A DNA stretch of 64,000 bases from Spirosoma sp. SC4-14 (GTDB lineage: Bacteria; Bacteroidota; Bacteroidia; Cytophagales; Spirosomataceae), in the NCBI RefSeq assembly GCF_037201965.1, contig NZ_CP147518.1, forward strand, positions 619,001-683,000, read 5' to 3'. Positions 1-8,757 of this stretch are shown one piece after another (positions within the stretch are counted from its first letter, which is position 1; every line of letters starts with the position of its first letter). The notes under the pieces were generated by a model that was given only the letters and a program-made list of their open reading frames with translations, was not told where the DNA came from and ran no database searches. The position numbers were made by a program, and so were the translations under genes.

Positions 1-205
1 CCTCAATGGGCTGAATGTCGAGCAGGCGGGCTACATAGTCCATGCCTTCGGGGCTAGTCCAGCCTTCCTGCTCCTGTAGCAGATGAAGCAGCGGTAATAA
101 TGCCGATTTCTGCCGACCTTCTGGATAGCGGGCAATGATTTCCTGCGCTTTTGACAGACGCTCTGGAGTGAAAACTACCGTCTTATTTTCAACAGTATTG
201 CTCAT
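1..205 (-). CDS. nuoE: NADH-quinone oxidoreductase subunit E, N-terminal part (cut by window edge)
   Basis: Reading the minus strand from an ATG at 205 gives 68 codons without a stop up to the window edge, starting MSNTVENKTVVFTPERLSKA and continuing through SALLPLLHLLQEQEGW. That start resembles the N-terminal helical part of the 24-kDa NuoE subunit of respiratory complex I, which carries the N1a 2Fe-2S cluster; the cluster cysteines would lie outside the window. It is the last visible gene of the leftward nuoA-B-C-D-E run, 59 bases after the nuoD stop. Identification rests on the short N-terminus plus gene order, which together make it firm. Confidence 0.85.
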   Translation of the reverse strand, partial: MSNTVENKTVVFTPERLSKAQEIIARYPEGRQKSALLPLLHLLQEQEGWTSPEGMDYVARLLDIQPIE

Positions 206-264
206 AGACTAAAAACTATATATCGCTTAGGCGACCCGGTAGGCAACGTGCCCGACAGGCCCGA

Positions 265-1497
265 CTAGGCATCCAACTCACCGGCAATGACGTTCATGCT
301 ACTCATAATTACAATTGCATCTGACAGGGTTAGGCCTTTGCACATTTCAGGATAGGCCTGATAATATATAAAGCATGGACGCCGGAAATGCAACCGGTAT
401 GGTGTGCGGCCTCCATCGCTGATCAGGTAAAAGCCCAGTTCGCCATTGCCCCCTTCAACGGCATGATAAACTTCACCGACTGGAGCATCAATTTCACCCA
501 TCACAATCTTAAAGTGATAAATGAGTGCTTCCATGTTTTTATAGACTTCCTGTTTGGGCGGCAGGTAATAATTAGGCGCATCGGCGTAGTAGGAACCTTC
601 GGGCAGGTTGTCCATTGCCTGCTGAATAATTCGCAAGCTTTGCCACATCTCTGCATTTCGAACCATAAACCGGTCGTAGGTGTCGCCATTCTGGCCAACT
701 GGAATATCGAATTCAAAATCCTGATAAGACGAATATGGATTCATTACCCGCACGTCGTAGTCGACACCGGCGGCCCGCAGGTTAGGACCAGTGAAGCCAT
801 AACTAAGAGCCCGTTCGGCAGAAATAGAGCCAACGTTGATAACACGATCCATGAAAATCCGGTTTCTATTGAACAGGTTTTCGAACTCGCGTAATACTTT
901 AGGGAAACGCTCCAGCAACTCTTTAATCTTACGAATAGCAGTAGGAGTAAGATCACGCTCCATACCACCGATGCGCCCCATATTTGTTGTCAGACGTGCC
1001 CCGCAGATCTCTTCGTAGATTTCGTAAATATTTTCACGCTCCTGATAGATATACAGGAAACCCGTAAAGGCGCCCGTATCTACACCCAGAATACCATTGC
1101 AAATCAGGTGATCAGCCAGCCGGGCTAGTTCCATCATGATAACCCGAATATACTGCGCTCGTTTAGGAACCTCAATTCCGAGCAGTTTCTCGACTGTCAT
1201 ATGCCAGCCCATGTTATTAATGGGCGACGAACAGTAGTTCATTCGGTCGGTAAGGGTCGTAATTTGATAAAATGGCCGACGTTCGGCAATTTTCTCAAAA
1301 GCCCGGTGAATATAGCCGATGGTTTGCTCGCCCGACACAATTTTCTCCCCGTCCATTTGCAGAACATTCTGGAATATGCCGTGGGTTGCCGGGTGAGTAG
1401 GACCAAGGTTAAGCGTCGTCAATTCATTGACGTACTGTACCGGACCCTGTTCGGCGGGCAGATTTTTGTTTGTTATGTCAAGTTCTTCAGAAACCAT
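265..1497 (-). CDS. nuoD: NADH-quinone oxidoreductase subunit D (49-kDa)
   Basis: 410-residue peripheral-arm subunit of complex I that forms, with NuoB, the quinone-binding cavity near cluster N2. The protein shows the family signature GPTHPATHG at about 32-40 and the usual C-terminal ending (...NVIAGELDA); length matches stand-alone NuoD rather than the NuoCD fusion, and nuoC is indeed separate upstream. The ATG at 1497 is the first reasonable start. It lies between nuoC and nuoE in one leftward operon; the 92-base spacer to nuoC holds a long inverted repeat. Confidence 0.97.
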   Translation of the reverse strand: MVSEELDITNKNLPAEQGPVQYVNELTTLNLGPTHPATHGIFQNVLQMDGEKIVSGEQTIGYIHRAFEKIAERRPFYQITTLTDRMNYCSSPINNMGWHMTVEKLLGIEVPKRAQYIRVIMMELARLADHLICNGILGVDTGAFTGFLYIYQERENIYEIYEEICGARLTTNMGRIGGMERDLTPTAIRKIKELLERFPKVLREFENLFNRNRIFMDRVINVGSISAERALSYGFTGPNLRAAGVDYDVRVMNPYSSYQDFEFDIPVGQNGDTYDRFMVRNAEMWQSLRIIQQAMDNLPEGSYYADAPNYYLPPKQEVYKNMEALIYHFKIVMGEIDAPVGEVYHAVEGGNGELGFYLISDGGRTPYRLHFRRPCFIYYQAYPEMCKGLTLSDAIVIMSSMNVIAGELDA

Positions 1498-1503
1498 ATT
1501 TAT

Positions 1504-1578
1504 TTAGCGAATGAGTGAATTAGCGAATGAGTGAATAAATAGCCTAAATAAATTTTCGCTAATTCACTCATTCGCTAA
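1504..1578. repeat. 24-bp perfect inverted repeat between nuoC and nuoD
   Basis: Arms at 1504-1527 and 1555-1578 are perfect reverse complements, around a 27-base loop. The left arm begins TTAGCGAATGAGTGAA. The unit GAATTAGCGAATGAGT also recurs directly, so the spacer is both tandem and inverted. A transcript would fold into a very stable stem inside the nuo mRNA. There is no T-run, so it does not look like a simple terminator. Confidence 0.85.
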
Positions 1579-1589
1579 TTCACCATTAT

Positions 1590-2090
1590 TTATCGTCCAA
1601 ACAATTCGTCAATCTTATCGTGTCGGGTTGCGTCTTCGAGTGGATACTCCTTACGCATAGGATGATAATCCATTTCCTCCATATTCAGGATTCGGCGAAG
1701 GTCGGGATGTCCATCGAAAATTACGCCAAATAAATCGAAGGTTTCCCGTTCCATCCAGTTCGCACTGGCGAAGAGCGAAGTTGCGGTTGGGATGTGAATA
1801 TCATCGGCCGAAAGGTAGACTTTGATGCGTAGCCGGAAGTTGTTGATCAGACTGTGCAGATGATAGACGACACAAAACTCTTTACCAGCCGAGTCGGGGT
1901 AATGTACGGCCGTAATATCCGTTAAGAAGCCAACCTGATAAGTCGGATGATCTTTTAGGTAAGCAATCAGAGGAAGAATTGTGTCTCTGGTTGTCGAAAA
2001 GGTTAGCAGGTCATAGGGGTCATCAAAATCACTGACGGCCTCACCAAACTGATTAATGATCGTCTGCGCAACTTCTTCGTTGGTCAGCAT
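1590..2090 (-). CDS. nuoC: NADH-quinone oxidoreductase subunit C (30-kDa)
   Basis: 166-residue peripheral-arm subunit of complex I. The C-terminal half carries the family signature, with WMERETFDLFGVIFDGHPDL around residues 117-136 followed by RRIL and a YPLED-type tail, as in respiratory-chain 30-kDa subunits. It starts at the ATG at 2090 with MLTNEEVAQ, 111 bases after the nuoB stop, and is followed by nuoD. It has no cofactor of its own and supports the NuoB-NuoD interface. Confidence 0.96.
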   Translation of the reverse strand: MLTNEEVAQTIINQFGEAVSDFDDPYDLLTFSTTRDTILPLIAYLKDHPTYQVGFLTDITAVHYPDSAGKEFCVVYHLHSLINNFRLRIKVYLSADDIHIPTATSLFASANWMERETFDLFGVIFDGHPDLRRILNMEEMDYHPMRKEYPLEDATRHDKIDELFGR

Positions 2091-2127
2091 AGTGGAGTGG
2101 GTAAATAGTTGAATGATTGACCACCTT

Positions 2128-2165
2128 ATGGATTGAATTAATACGTTCTCACCAATTCAATCCAT
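2128..2165. repeat. 12-bp perfect inverted repeat between nuoB and nuoC
   Basis: Arms ATGGATTGAATT (2128-2139) and AATTCAATCCAT (2154-2165) flank a 14-base loop. Like the nuoC-nuoD spacer, this gap inside one operon holds a stem-loop without a T-run, so processing or partial attenuation is more plausible than full termination. Confidence 0.75.
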
Positions 2166-2201
2166 GGGGTGCAACGGCGGACCGTAGTTCGATCATTCTG
2201 T

Positions 2202-2747
2202 TTATTGAATGCTATATGAGTTCAACAATTTCTGATATTCTTCGGTATTCCGGCGACGCAGCGACTCGTTTTTAGCGAGTTCCTGCACCTGCATCACACC
2301 GTCCAGAATTTGTTCGGGCCGCGGGGGGCAGCCTGGAACATAAACATCGACGGGAATGATACGGTCGATACCCTGCAAAACGCTGTATGTGTCGAAAATA
2401 CCTCCACTCGACGCACAGGCACCAATGGCAATAACCCAGCGAGGTTCGGCCATTTGAAGATACACCTGTTTAACCACTGGAGCCATTTTTTTAGCAATGG
2501 TACCTGCCACTAAAAGCATATCTGCCTGACGTGGTGAGAAACTTGGCCGTTCTGAACCAAAGCGTGCCAGATCGTAGGTTGAGGCCATTGTAGACATGAA
2601 CTCAATACCACAGCAGGAGGTTGCAAAGGGCAGCGGCCAAAGGGAGTTTGCCCGTGCTAAACCAATAATTTTATCGAATGAAGTGGCTGAGAAACCTGGG
2701 CCATCGTAGCTTGCCGGGGCTTCTGCCAGCTTAATATCACTTGCCAT
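2202..2747 (-). CDS. nuoB: NADH-quinone oxidoreductase subunit B (PSST/20-kDa)
   Basis: Complex I subunit that holds the terminal 4Fe-4S cluster N2. Counting from the GTG at 2756, the ligand cysteines are C48 and C49 (in [10 protein letters not shown]), C114 (IGACASSGG) and C143 (PGCPPRPEQ), the complete family pattern. The frame can open at that GTG, but the ATG at 2747 (MASDIKLAE, 181 residues) is the better start. It lies in the nuoA-E operon, 80 bases after nuoA. Confidence 0.97.
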   Translation of the reverse strand: MASDIKLAEAPASYDGPGFSATSFDKIIGLARANSLWPLPFATSCCGIEFMSTMASTYDLARFGSERPSFSPRQADMLLVAGTIAKKMAPVVKQVYLQMAEPRWVIAIGACASSGGIFDTYSVLQGIDRIIPVDVYVPGCPPRPEQILDGVMQVQELAKNESLRRRNTEEYQKLLNSYSIQ

Positions 2748-2827
2748 AAAGAACACGGTCCGCCGTTGCGGTTGTAGTTAGTTACTATAACAACGAATAA
2801 ATATGCTCTAAAATTCATTTATTAAGA

Positions 2828-3199
2828 CTATTCCCACTTCAAGACACCCTTCCGGATGATGTAATAGAAACCAGCCAGAAGCAGACCCATAAACAGGACC
2901 ATTTCTATAAAGCCCGTTATACCTAAGCCCTTAAAATTCACAGCCCAGGGATAAAGAAAGATTACTTCTACATCGAAGAGGACGAAGAGAATGGCAATCA
3001 GGAAATATTTGATGGAGATTGGCGTTCTTGCATCGCCCTGAACGGGAATTCCACACTCAAATGGGTCATCCTTTTTCTGACTATGCCGCTTGGGCCCGAT
3101 TGAGTGCGTTACAATCATCGTTGTAACGATGAAACCAAGCGCTAAACCAAGCTGGATCAGCACCGGCAGATAGTCGGCCGGGAGGTAGGTTGCGTTCAT
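2828..3199 (-). CDS. nuoA: NADH-quinone oxidoreductase subunit A
   Basis: Membrane-arm subunit of complex I, 123 residues from the ATG at 3199 (MNATYLPADYLPV). Three hydrophobic segments are visible, with the family loop KDDPFECGIPV between the first and second and an FDVEVIFLYPWA stretch in the second. The frame stays open further upstream to a TTG, but a TAnnTTTG promoter element lies inside that extension, so the internal ATG and ~120-residue length are preferred. First gene of the leftward nuo operon. Confidence 0.95.
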   Translation of the reverse strand: MNATYLPADYLPVLIQLGLALGFIVTTMIVTHSIGPKRHSQKKDDPFECGIPVQGDARTPISIKYFLIAILFVLFDVEVIFLYPWAVNFKGLGITGFIEMVLFMGLLLAGFYYIIRKGVLKWE

Positions 3200-3222
3200 A
3201 TAACGAATAGAAAATATCGGCG

Positions 3223-3252
3223 CAAATGTAGCGATAAAACCAATAGACACAT
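3223..3252 (-). promoter_or_regulatory. Putative promoter of the nuo operon
   Basis: On the minus strand TACATTTG (3223-3230) matches the Bacteroidota -7 consensus TAnnTTTG exactly. At the right distance (N19) the -33 position reads ATG rather than TTG, a two-of-three match. Transcription would start near 3216, about 17 bases before the nuoA ATG at 3199. Confidence 0.55.
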
Positions 3253-3356
3253 TGGGTATCTGTTGGTGATTATGCCGAACGTTTCTCAAATATACTGCAT
3301 AACCGTTGGTTTATCAAGCTATAAGCGGGTGATGTAGGGCGTTAAAAGGACATTAA

Positions 3357-3387
3357 ACAAAAAAGGCCCTCTTGGGGGAGGGCCTTA
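3357..3387 (-). terminator. Rho-independent terminator after the first esterase-like gene
   Basis: Minus strand reads AAGGCCCTC, a short loop, GAGGGCCTT and then a run of T. It starts about 28 bases after the stop of the 713-residue gene and insulates the nuo promoter from it. Confidence 0.85.
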
Positions 3388-3414
3388 GAAAGCAGGTTGT
3401 CGGCTGATTCGAAG

Positions 3415-5556
3415 CTAGGGGGCAACTATGATCCGGCGAGAAACATCGAAGCCAGCCGCCCGAACACGAATGATATAAACGCCCTGGGAAAGGCCCGACA
3501 GATCTACGGATTTCCGTTCATCGAATAAAGGGACCGTATAGGAACCCAATTGCTGACCCGTTAGTGAATAGACATCCACGAGCGCGTTTTTTAAATTTTC
3601 GATTGTTTCAATCGTAACCGATCCATTCGTTGTAGGGTTCGGATATACGCTAACTCCGCCGGTTGTCTGATCGAATGTAAATGGTTGAGGAGCACTATAA
3701 TCGGAGTAGCAAGTCAGATTGGCTCCATTGGTTACCGTGAATGTTGTTTTGGCACGAGCCGAATAGTTGCCACTAACAATAACTTTAATAGTGGCATTGG
3801 TTTGTGGAATGATCTCACTGGCACGTCGCCAGTCAAATTGATCCATCCCGCCCGTGGGGGTTGGCAAAACTGCCTGCAACGAGTAGGTTCCTACTTGCTG
3901 AACAGTGGGAGCGGGCAGTTTAGGCCTCACCGTTAGGGTGAAAGACGATGATTGAGCTGATTTACAGCCATATACATTAATTGCCTGCACAGAGTAGGTT
4001 CCACTAGTTGTCAGCGAGATGGTTTTGCTGGCAATGCCGGTGCTCCATAAAGGAATACTCCCTGTTGAGGTTGTCGCTATCAGATTCAGTGCAGAGTCTG
4101 CACAAACCTGTTGCTGCACAGCGGCTGGTTGACTCGGCGAGCTGCTTAGGGCAATCGTAGGAACGGTTGGCTGAATGATGCCTTGTACATCAATCGTGGG
4201 CGATAAAAAGGTATTTCCATTTTTATCCTTTAGCGTTGCCCGATATACCCCGGCAGTGCTAATAGTGAGGTTTTGCGTTGCCTGGCCTGTATTCCAGGAA
4301 TAGGATTTATAAGCGTCAGGAAGGGAAACGCTTAACGTATTACTACCCGAACAGGCCACTTTAAGGGTTGGTTGTGGCAGGGGAGTAAGCGGCCGTGAGG
4401 TGGCGAAGAAAATATTGTTTAAGCTATTAAACCATGCCTGACCCAGTTCTTTTAAACCGTCACCACCAAAATGAACGTCACCTTCGTAGCGGGGAATCTG
4501 GATATTATCGGTAAAAGGCCCGGCAAAAACGTTGTTGTTATAAGTATTGATCACATCGTTCTGAGCCTGAATAATATCCTGGCTAACTTCTCCGGCGTTA
4601 TATGATGATCGGGCCAAAACCCAGGCTGGATAACGATCTGTGTCGGAGCGGGTTTTGTTAACCAGATATTGCATATCATTTGCATAGGCAGCCCGGGTTG
4701 AGTGTAAGGGCACGTTATCATTTTCGCCCTGTTGCCACAACACGGCTCTCAGCCCCTGTAATGAGCAGTAATAGCGCAGCGCAATCACCAGGTTGGCATA
4801 AGGCATCCCTGCCGGAAAGTTTTCGTAGGGAGTACCCATGGCAAAAATGTTCTTGGTGATAATGCCGTCTGAGCTTTCGCGCCAGTTTTTGATTACGGTG
4901 GCCTGCCAGGCGGTGTTGATAAACAGAACGGGCACGTTATATTGTTTGGCAATAAGATCACCCAGATAGCCCCAACACCAGGCGCTTTGTCCACGTGGAC
5001 CAATAAGTGACGTGGCTCCAAGTTGCTGGAATGTTGGAGCCGGAGGGTCGGCCAGTGAGTTAGCCGTAATATTGTCGTAGGTAACGCAGTTGACCCGGTC
5101 ATCGGCCGCCCCTACTGCACCAAAGTTCTGAAATCCCTGGGCATTGGATTGACCCGTAATAATGAAAACTTCGCCAACGCCTACTTTTCGAATAACATCG
5201 TTACCAAGCACCACTCCTCCTGAAAAAGCCTGTATTTCAAGGCGGTACCACCCCCCCTGAGCCCGAACAGATCCCTGGAAAATTCCACCCTGTGGATTTC
5301 GCTGAATGGTAGTCCATGGTGTATCAATACCCTGACCTGCCACTTCGGCCACAACACGTGCCTGAACACTATCAACTGGCTGATAATAGTTGCCCGAGAG
5401 ATAAATGGTACTAACATTGTCGGTTCCTCGCTGAAAAACGGCCCGGCTTTCGGGGTATGTGATTTTGACAACGGAAGTAGTTTGGGCCTGAGTGCAAAGA
5501 GGAGTTGCTATAATTGAACAAAACAGCAGTACTAAGAGGGTATAGTGGTTTTTCAT
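3415..5556 (-). CDS. Secreted SGNH/sialate O-acetylesterase-type protein with T9SS tail
   Basis: 713-residue protein with an N-terminal signal peptide (MKNHYTLLVLLF...TQAQ). The catalytic module is of the DUF303/SASA SGNH type: a GQSNAQG nucleophile block at 135-141 (Ser137) and a late GDVHFGGDGL block carrying the Asp-x-x-His pair. The middle holds Ig/PKD-like beta repeats. The last ~80 residues start at VYPNP and end in RRIIVAP, the Por-secretion (T9SS) C-terminal sorting domain. Such enzymes remove O-acetyl groups from sialic acid or other glycans; the substrate here is unknown. A longer paralogue lies directly upstream. Secretion through T9SS to the cell surface is inferred from the tail. 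Confidence 0.85.
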   Translation of the reverse strand: MKNHYTLLVLLFCSIIATPLCTQAQTTSVVKITYPESRAVFQRGTDNVSTIYLSGNYYQPVDSVQARVVAEVAGQGIDTPWTTIQRNPQGGIFQGSVRAQGGWYRLEIQAFSGGVVLGNDVIRKVGVGEVFIITGQSNAQGFQNFGAVGAADDRVNCVTYDNITANSLADPPAPTFQQLGATSLIGPRGQSAWCWGYLGDLIAKQYNVPVLFINTAWQATVIKNWRESSDGIITKNIFAMGTPYENFPAGMPYANLVIALRYYCSLQGLRAVLWQQGENDNVPLHSTRAAYANDMQYLVNKTRSDTDRYPAWVLARSSYNAGEVSQDIIQAQNDVINTYNNNVFAGPFTDNIQIPRYEGDVHFGGDGLKELGQAWFNSLNNIFFATSRPLTPLPQPTLKVACSGSNTLSVSLPDAYKSYSWNTGQATQNLTISTAGVYRATLKDKNGNTFLSPTIDVQGIIQPTVPTIALSSSPSQPAAVQQQVCADSALNLIATTSTGSIPLWSTGIASKTISLTTSGTYSVQAINVYGCKSAQSSSFTLTVRPKLPAPTVQQVGTYSLQAVLPTPTGGMDQFDWRRASEIIPQTNATIKVIVSGNYSARAKTTFTVTNGANLTCYSDYSAPQPFTFDQTTGGVSVYPNPTTNGSVTIETIENLKNALVDVYSLTGQQLGSYTVPLFDERKSVDLSGLSQGVYIIRVRAAGFDVSRRIIVAP

Positions 5557-5734
5557 GTGTCGCTTTAATTCGATCCTGTTGCTGACAATGTCGACAAAAG
5601 AGCTTTTTTCATAATTATCCAGAGCAACAATCAGACCTTACTCAACGGAGCCGTTCTCTACTATGTACTATTTCACGGTATAGTACAAATTTAGTGCGGG
5701 TTTTTATGATTGAACGGTAGGTTGAGGCATTATA
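5557..5734 (-). promoter_or_regulatory. Intergenic gap between the two esterase-like genes, with a candidate -7 element
   Basis: The 178-base gap holds TAAATTTG on the minus strand (5686-5693), a perfect TAnnTTTG match about 130 bases before the 713-residue gene. No TTG is seen at the expected -33 spacing, so the promoter call is weak. Nothing else is recognised. Confidence 0.3.
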
Positions 5735-8701
5735 TTATAATCCAAGTAAAATTCGTTTAGCCCTGCTAAAGCCTGAACCTTCAACGCGCAAAATATAAAC
5801 ACCAGCAGGTAAGCCAGTTAAGACAAGTTGTTTTCGCTCGTCAAAAACGCCTACGTTTCGGGTCAGAACCAGTTGGCCCGTTAAAGAATGAAGTGTAATA
5901 ACAGCATTCGTCAGGTTTTCCTGAACTTCAATAATGACAACTTTGTCGGGGTTAGGATTTGGATAGATGCTTAAGCCATTGACGCTGGGGTCAATGATGA
6001 GGGTGTAAGGTGCAGAAGGTACTGAAAAACAGGTAAGCGTATTGGAATAGACAATAGAGGCTTTCGCCGTATAGTTTCCGGCAGTTCCGGCCTTAATGAT
6101 TGGGGTTTGTGCTGCAAGAGAATCACGATCCCGATACCAGATAAAGCGGTCGCTGTTGGTAGAGCTGATGGCCTGAAGCGTGAATGTTCCGATGGCATTG
6201 ACGGTTGGTGCCGGAGGAAGCGGTCGTGTTTCTACCGTTATTGTGTCGGATTGGGGCGAAATACAGCCATTCTGATCCCGAACTTTAGCTGAATATAGGC
6301 CTATCTGTCCAGTTGTAATGCTTCGTGTTGAGTCGCCTGTCGACCAGAAAACAGTATAAGGCCCTTCAATAGTAAACGTGACTCGTTCTCCTTCGCACAA
6401 TATTGGCGATTTGCTGGTCAGGATGGTTGGTGCATTCGGCAGGGGATTGACCCGTACGCTAATGACGGGTGAGTAAACGGACAAACATCCGTTTTGGTCT
6501 TTAGCCTGTACGGCATAATTACCCGATTGAGTAACCGTAATCAATGGCGTAGTTTGCCCACTCGACCAGACAACGTCGTAGGTTGATACCGAATTCAGAT
6601 CGACACTATTACCTGCACAGAAGGTTGTAACACCGGCGGCCGAAACCGTTGGGGTTGGGGGGAGGGGATTGACCTGTACGGTAACTACATCTGACAGAAC
6701 AGATGTACAACCGTACTGATTTGTAGTTTTTACGGAATAGTTACCCGATTGTGCAACAGTTAGGCTTTGCACCGTCTGGCCACTTGTCCATTGATAAGCC
6801 GCATCGGTTGGTGCCGATAAAAGAATAGTTCGATCGGCGCAGAAGGTGGTTGAACCACTTGCCGTAATAATGGGTTTGGCCGGAACAGGATTGGCCACAA
6901 CCTGAATAATGTTGGAGGGAGCCGATGTACAACCAAACTGGTCTGTTACGGTGACGGTATAAGAGCCTGATCCGGTAACGGTTACTTGCTTTGTTTTCTG
7001 GCCATCGCTCCAGTTGTAAACTACATTATCGCTCGATGCCAGTAAAACAGTATTGTCGCCCTGGCAGAAAGTAGCCGATTTACTATTCGTAATTGCTGGT
7101 GTTGCTGGCAGAGGTTTCGATGTGAGATCGAGTGTGTTCGATACAAAATCACAACCGCTCACATCACGGTATCTGACAGAATACGATCCAGCCTGATTCG
7201 TACTGAACGTACGCCCAGAGCCTACACTGGTATTATTAGGCTGACTAAGCCAGGTCACATTGTCGTAGTTGCTGGTCAGGCTCTGCGAGCCTCCTGCACA
7301 GATATATGGCAAACCGTTATTCGCTACGGCAGCTATTGGCGTAGCGGAAACCCGTACTGTACCAGTAAAATGCGTGTTTCCCTGAGCATCTTTTACTTTA
7401 GCCCGATATAGGCCAGGGCCCTTCGTCACTGTTTGGGAGGCTTCGCCAGAATCCCACTGAACAGAAGCGTAGCTCCCATTAATGCTGAATGTAAGGTTGT
7501 TACCGGCGCAGGCTACCGATACGGTTGGGGCCAGGGCGGGTGAAAATGGCGTTGAGTTCTGAAAAAAACGCTCGTTAAGGCTTAAGTTCCAGAGATTTGA
7601 AACGGTAACCAATCCATTATAATCAAAGTGAACACCGTCGGGATCATTGAGGGGGGGGCGCGTACGTGGAACCTGAACCGTATCTGTTTCTGGACCCGCA
7701 AAGACGTTTGGTGTCGATAAAATTACCTGATTCTGGGCTGTAATGATATTGCTGTTGGAACCCAGTGGATCATAATGAGAAGCGCGAGCTACAACCCAGC
7801 TAACACTTTTGCCAAAGTCCTGCCGACTTTGGTTGATAACAAATTGCAGGTTTGTAACGTAACTCTGTGTCGATGTATTGAACAGGTTGTCGGCTTCTCC
7901 CTGGTGCCAGAGAACGGCCCGAACTCCCAGCATATTACAATAATACTGTAGGGCCTGTTTGAGGTTAATGTAAGGTTGTCGGGCAGGATACGGGGCTCCA
8001 CCATACCCATAAGCAGTACCACCGTCGGGAGCACTATCTCGCCATTGCTGAACGGATGTGCCCGTAAAGGCAGCATTAAAGAACATTATTGGCACATTCA
8101 GACGGCTGGCCAGCAGGTCGCCAAGGCGACCCCAGCACCAGCTACCTACCCCTCGGGGAGCAATATAGGAATTGTCGCCGTCGTCTAGGTGCGAAAATTG
8201 AGGGATGTCCGGATCAGCCGGAAAACCATTATCCGGATATCGATAATTTACACAGTTTACCCGATCGTCGGTTGAAAGTGGAGCATATCGGTGAACACCC
8301 TGTGCATTGGACTGCCCCGCTACTACAAATACTTCGCCGATGCCAACCCGCTCAACAGTAACTACATCGCCAACCTGCTGGTCGCCATTCATAGCCCTAA
8401 CCTGAAGATTGTACCATCCTCCCGAAGCCGTCAGGTCGCCCGCAAAGACGCCACCCGTTGGGCTATCCTGTATCGATACCCAATCTGTTGACGTTCCCTG
8501 GTTATTACGTGCCTGCACCCGTGCCTGTACACTCGTAATGGTTGTTGTATAATACCCCGTTATACGGAATACGGCCTGATTGGCACTATTGCGCTGAAAC
8601 ACTGCCCGAGTGGTCGGGAAAGAAACTTGTAGTTGGGCCATCGTTAATGTCGGCAGTAACAGACAAGCTAGTATACTGCAGGCCAACGAGAAATACTTCA
8701 T
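5735..8701 (-). CDS. Large secreted SGNH/sialate O-acetylesterase-type protein with Ig-like repeats and T9SS tail
   Basis: 988-residue paralogue of the gene downstream. Signal peptide MKYFSLACSILACLLLPTLTMAQ; GQSNAQG block at 129-135 (Ser131 as likely nucleophile) and a DGVHFDYNGL block with the catalytic Asp/His. From about residue 400 to 880 there are five or six ~80-residue beta repeats, each with a Cys near the start and the recurrent phrases YSVKTTNQYGC or YAVQAKDQNGC and then a proline-rich linker (VNPLPPTPTV-like). The C-terminal ~75 residues are a T9SS sorting domain (IYPNPNPDK ... RAKRILLGL). It lies 56 bases after the obgE stop on the same strand. The repeats probably act as spacers or glycan-binding modules; that is inference. 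Confidence 0.85.
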   Translation of the reverse strand: MKYFSLACSILACLLLPTLTMAQLQVSFPTTRAVFQRNSANQAVFRITGYYTTTITSVQARVQARNNQGTSTDWVSIQDSPTGGVFAGDLTASGGWYNLQVRAMNGDQQVGDVVTVERVGIGEVFVVAGQSNAQGVHRYAPLSTDDRVNCVNYRYPDNGFPADPDIPQFSHLDDGDNSYIAPRGVGSWCWGRLGDLLASRLNVPIMFFNAAFTGTSVQQWRDSAPDGGTAYGYGGAPYPARQPYINLKQALQYYCNMLGVRAVLWHQGEADNLFNTSTQSYVTNLQFVINQSRQDFGKSVSWVVARASHYDPLGSNSNIITAQNQVILSTPNVFAGPETDTVQVPRTRPPLNDPDGVHFDYNGLVTVSNLWNLSLNERFFQNSTPFSPALAPTVSVACAGNNLTFSINGSYASVQWDSGEASQTVTKGPGLYRAKVKDAQGNTHFTGTVRVSATPIAAVANNGLPYICAGGSQSLTSNYDNVTWLSQPNNTSVGSGRTFSTNQAGSYSVRYRDVSGCDFVSNTLDLTSKPLPATPAITNSKSATFCQGDNTVLLASSDNVVYNWSDGQKTKQVTVTGSGSYTVTVTDQFGCTSAPSNIIQVVANPVPAKPIITASGSTTFCADRTILLSAPTDAAYQWTSGQTVQSLTVAQSGNYSVKTTNQYGCTSVLSDVVTVQVNPLPPTPTVSAAGVTTFCAGNSVDLNSVSTYDVVWSSGQTTPLITVTQSGNYAVQAKDQNGCLSVYSPVISVRVNPLPNAPTILTSKSPILCEGERVTFTIEGPYTVFWSTGDSTRSITTGQIGLYSAKVRDQNGCISPQSDTITVETRPLPPAPTVNAIGTFTLQAISSTNSDRFIWYRDRDSLAAQTPIIKAGTAGNYTAKASIVYSNTLTCFSVPSAPYTLIIDPSVNGLSIYPNPNPDKVVIIEVQENLTNAVITLHSLTGQLVLTRNVGVFDERKQLVLTGLPAGVYILRVEGSGFSRAKRILLGL

Positions 8702-8757
8702 AGCATTTACGAATGCGGCCAGGTTGTATAGAGAAAGGCCAGATAAGGTTGGTCTAT

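Noticed and set aside
388-894. 168-codon plus-strand frame inside nuoD
   Set aside because: Antisense shadow of nuoD.
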